Assembly: GCA_030916665.1 (NCBI GenBank)
Contig: JAUPWC010000135.1
Coordinates: 1 to 7,547 of the forward strand
Direction of reading: 5' to 3'
From: Verrucomicrobiota bacterium
GTDB lineage: Bacteria; Verrucomicrobiota; Verrucomicrobiia; Opitutales; Opitutaceae
Length of the DNA: 7,547 nt
Under the pieces are notes generated by a model. That model was not told where the DNA came from, searched no databases, and saw only the letters and a list, made by a program, of their open reading frames with translations. The position numbers were made by a program, and so were the translations under genes. This document shows, one piece after another, positions 7,145 through 7,547 of the stretch. Every line of letters starts with the position of its first letter. Position 1 is the stretch's first letter.

Positions 7145-7357
7145 ATGAATACGCCAGAGAACACCAAGCCACACGCGCCCAAGTTGGCGCTCACCCGAGA
7201 AGAAGCGGCTGACGCCCTGGGCATCAGCGTGGTGACGGTTGACCGTCTCACGAAACGCGCACTTCTCCGCCCTTCGCGGGCCACTCGTCGGCCACTCTAC
7301 TCCGTCCAGGAGATCGAGCGGTTTTTGAAAGATACAGCCTCTCATCTGGAGTCATGA
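7145..7357 (+). CDS. Small helix-turn-helix DNA-binding protein, excisionase/MerR-type
   Basis: 70 aa. Residues 16-61 form a compact winged helix-turn-helix of the excisionase family: LTREEAADALGISVVTVDRL (the two helices), then a short wing, ALLRPSRATRRPLYS, and the closing helix VQEIERFL. This is the pattern of small DNA-binding domains that read a promoter or an attachment site. Such proteins are frequent in integrative elements and prophages, where they act as directionality factors or regulators of replication genes. The start is separated from the upstream gene by 41 bases and no ribosome site is obvious. The stop overlaps the next ORF by ATGA, suggesting one transcript. Whether it is an excisionase or a repressor cannot be told from this sequence. 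Confidence 0.85.
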   Translation: MNTPENTKPHAPKLALTREEAADALGISVVTVDRLTKRALLRPSRATRRPLYSVQEIERFLKDTASHLES

Positions 7358-7527
7358 GCGAACCGTTTTTCATAGCCCCGTCGGGCGCTGAATTGTCTGA
7401 CCGGGATTGGCGGAGCGAGCATGACCGGTCGCTGCTATGCGGCGAGGCTGCCCAAGCAGCCAGGTCACGCGCAGCGGGAGGTTCCCCTGTAGAACGTCGT
7501 TCTGAATCCGGCCTGACGACATTCTGA
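7354..7527 (+). CDS. Small 57-aa ORF coupled to the helix-turn-helix gene
   Basis: The ATG lies inside the stop of the preceding gene (ATGA), with GGAG (7348-7351) two bases before it, a rather short spacing. The product begins MSEPFFIAPSGAELSDRDWR and ends SESGLTTF; it is polar, with one Cys and no recognisable motif or membrane segment. I do not recognise it. Overlapping arrangement with a regulator gene is typical of small genes in mobile elements, and this is the main support. The remaining 20 bases to the window end are too short to judge. Confidence 0.5.
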   Translation: MSEPFFIAPSGAELSDRDWRSEHDRSLLCGEAAQAARSRAAGGSPVERRSESGLTTF

Positions 7528-7547
7528 AACCGGCAGTGACGCTGGTG

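Overview
The window reads as part of a high-GC bacterial chromosome, most likely from a member of the Verrucomicrobiota. An Opitutaceae-like source would fit the GC content and the pilin style, but that is inference. The clues are the many prepilin-like proteins with an 'A-F-T-L-(L/I)-E-L-L' leader junction, common in Verrucomicrobia and their relatives, and a pseudopilin operon resembling the repeated verrucomicrobial pilin cassettes.

Layout, left to right. (1) Bases 1-1055 hold the C-terminal half of acetyl-CoA synthetase (acs), closed by a strong GC-rich hairpin with a short T tract. (2) Bases 1113-5697 hold six same-strand genes, each overlapping the next by 1-4 bases. Each encodes a short N-terminal region with a class III (prepilin) signal and one hydrophobic helix. 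By motif and order they are GspG-like, a second G-like protein with a DxDxDG loop, GspH-like, GspI-like, GspJ-like and GspK-like. This is the order of the pseudopilin genes in type II secretion operons, with one extra member, but no secretin, ATPase or platform-protein gene lies in the window. (3) Bases 5698-6117 carry only one weak small ORF and otherwise no recognisable gene. (4) At 6118-6154 there is the 5' half of a tRNA with a CAU anticodon, ending just after the anticodon. The sequence beyond it does not complete the cloverleaf, and a cluster of inverted repeats spans the break. (5) From about 6155 to the end the DNA is visibly less GC-rich in places and looks like one end of an inserted genetic element. 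It has an unrecognised basic 247-aa protein, a 70-aa excisionase/MerR-type helix-turn-helix protein, and a 57-aa ORF overlapping the latter by ATGA. No integrase is visible apart from a possible minus-strand remnant, so the rest of the element probably lies to the right of the window.

How the parts work together: acs makes acetyl-CoA from acetate and has no evident link to the next genes. The six pseudopilins probably assemble together as a short periplasmic pseudopilus, with the G-like proteins as shaft and H-I-J-K as the initiating tip. They would depend on export and assembly machinery encoded elsewhere. The right end is an accessory module whose junction interrupts a tRNA gene. The strongest item for follow-up is that tRNA break with its inverted repeats. 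The variant six-pilin cassette is second.
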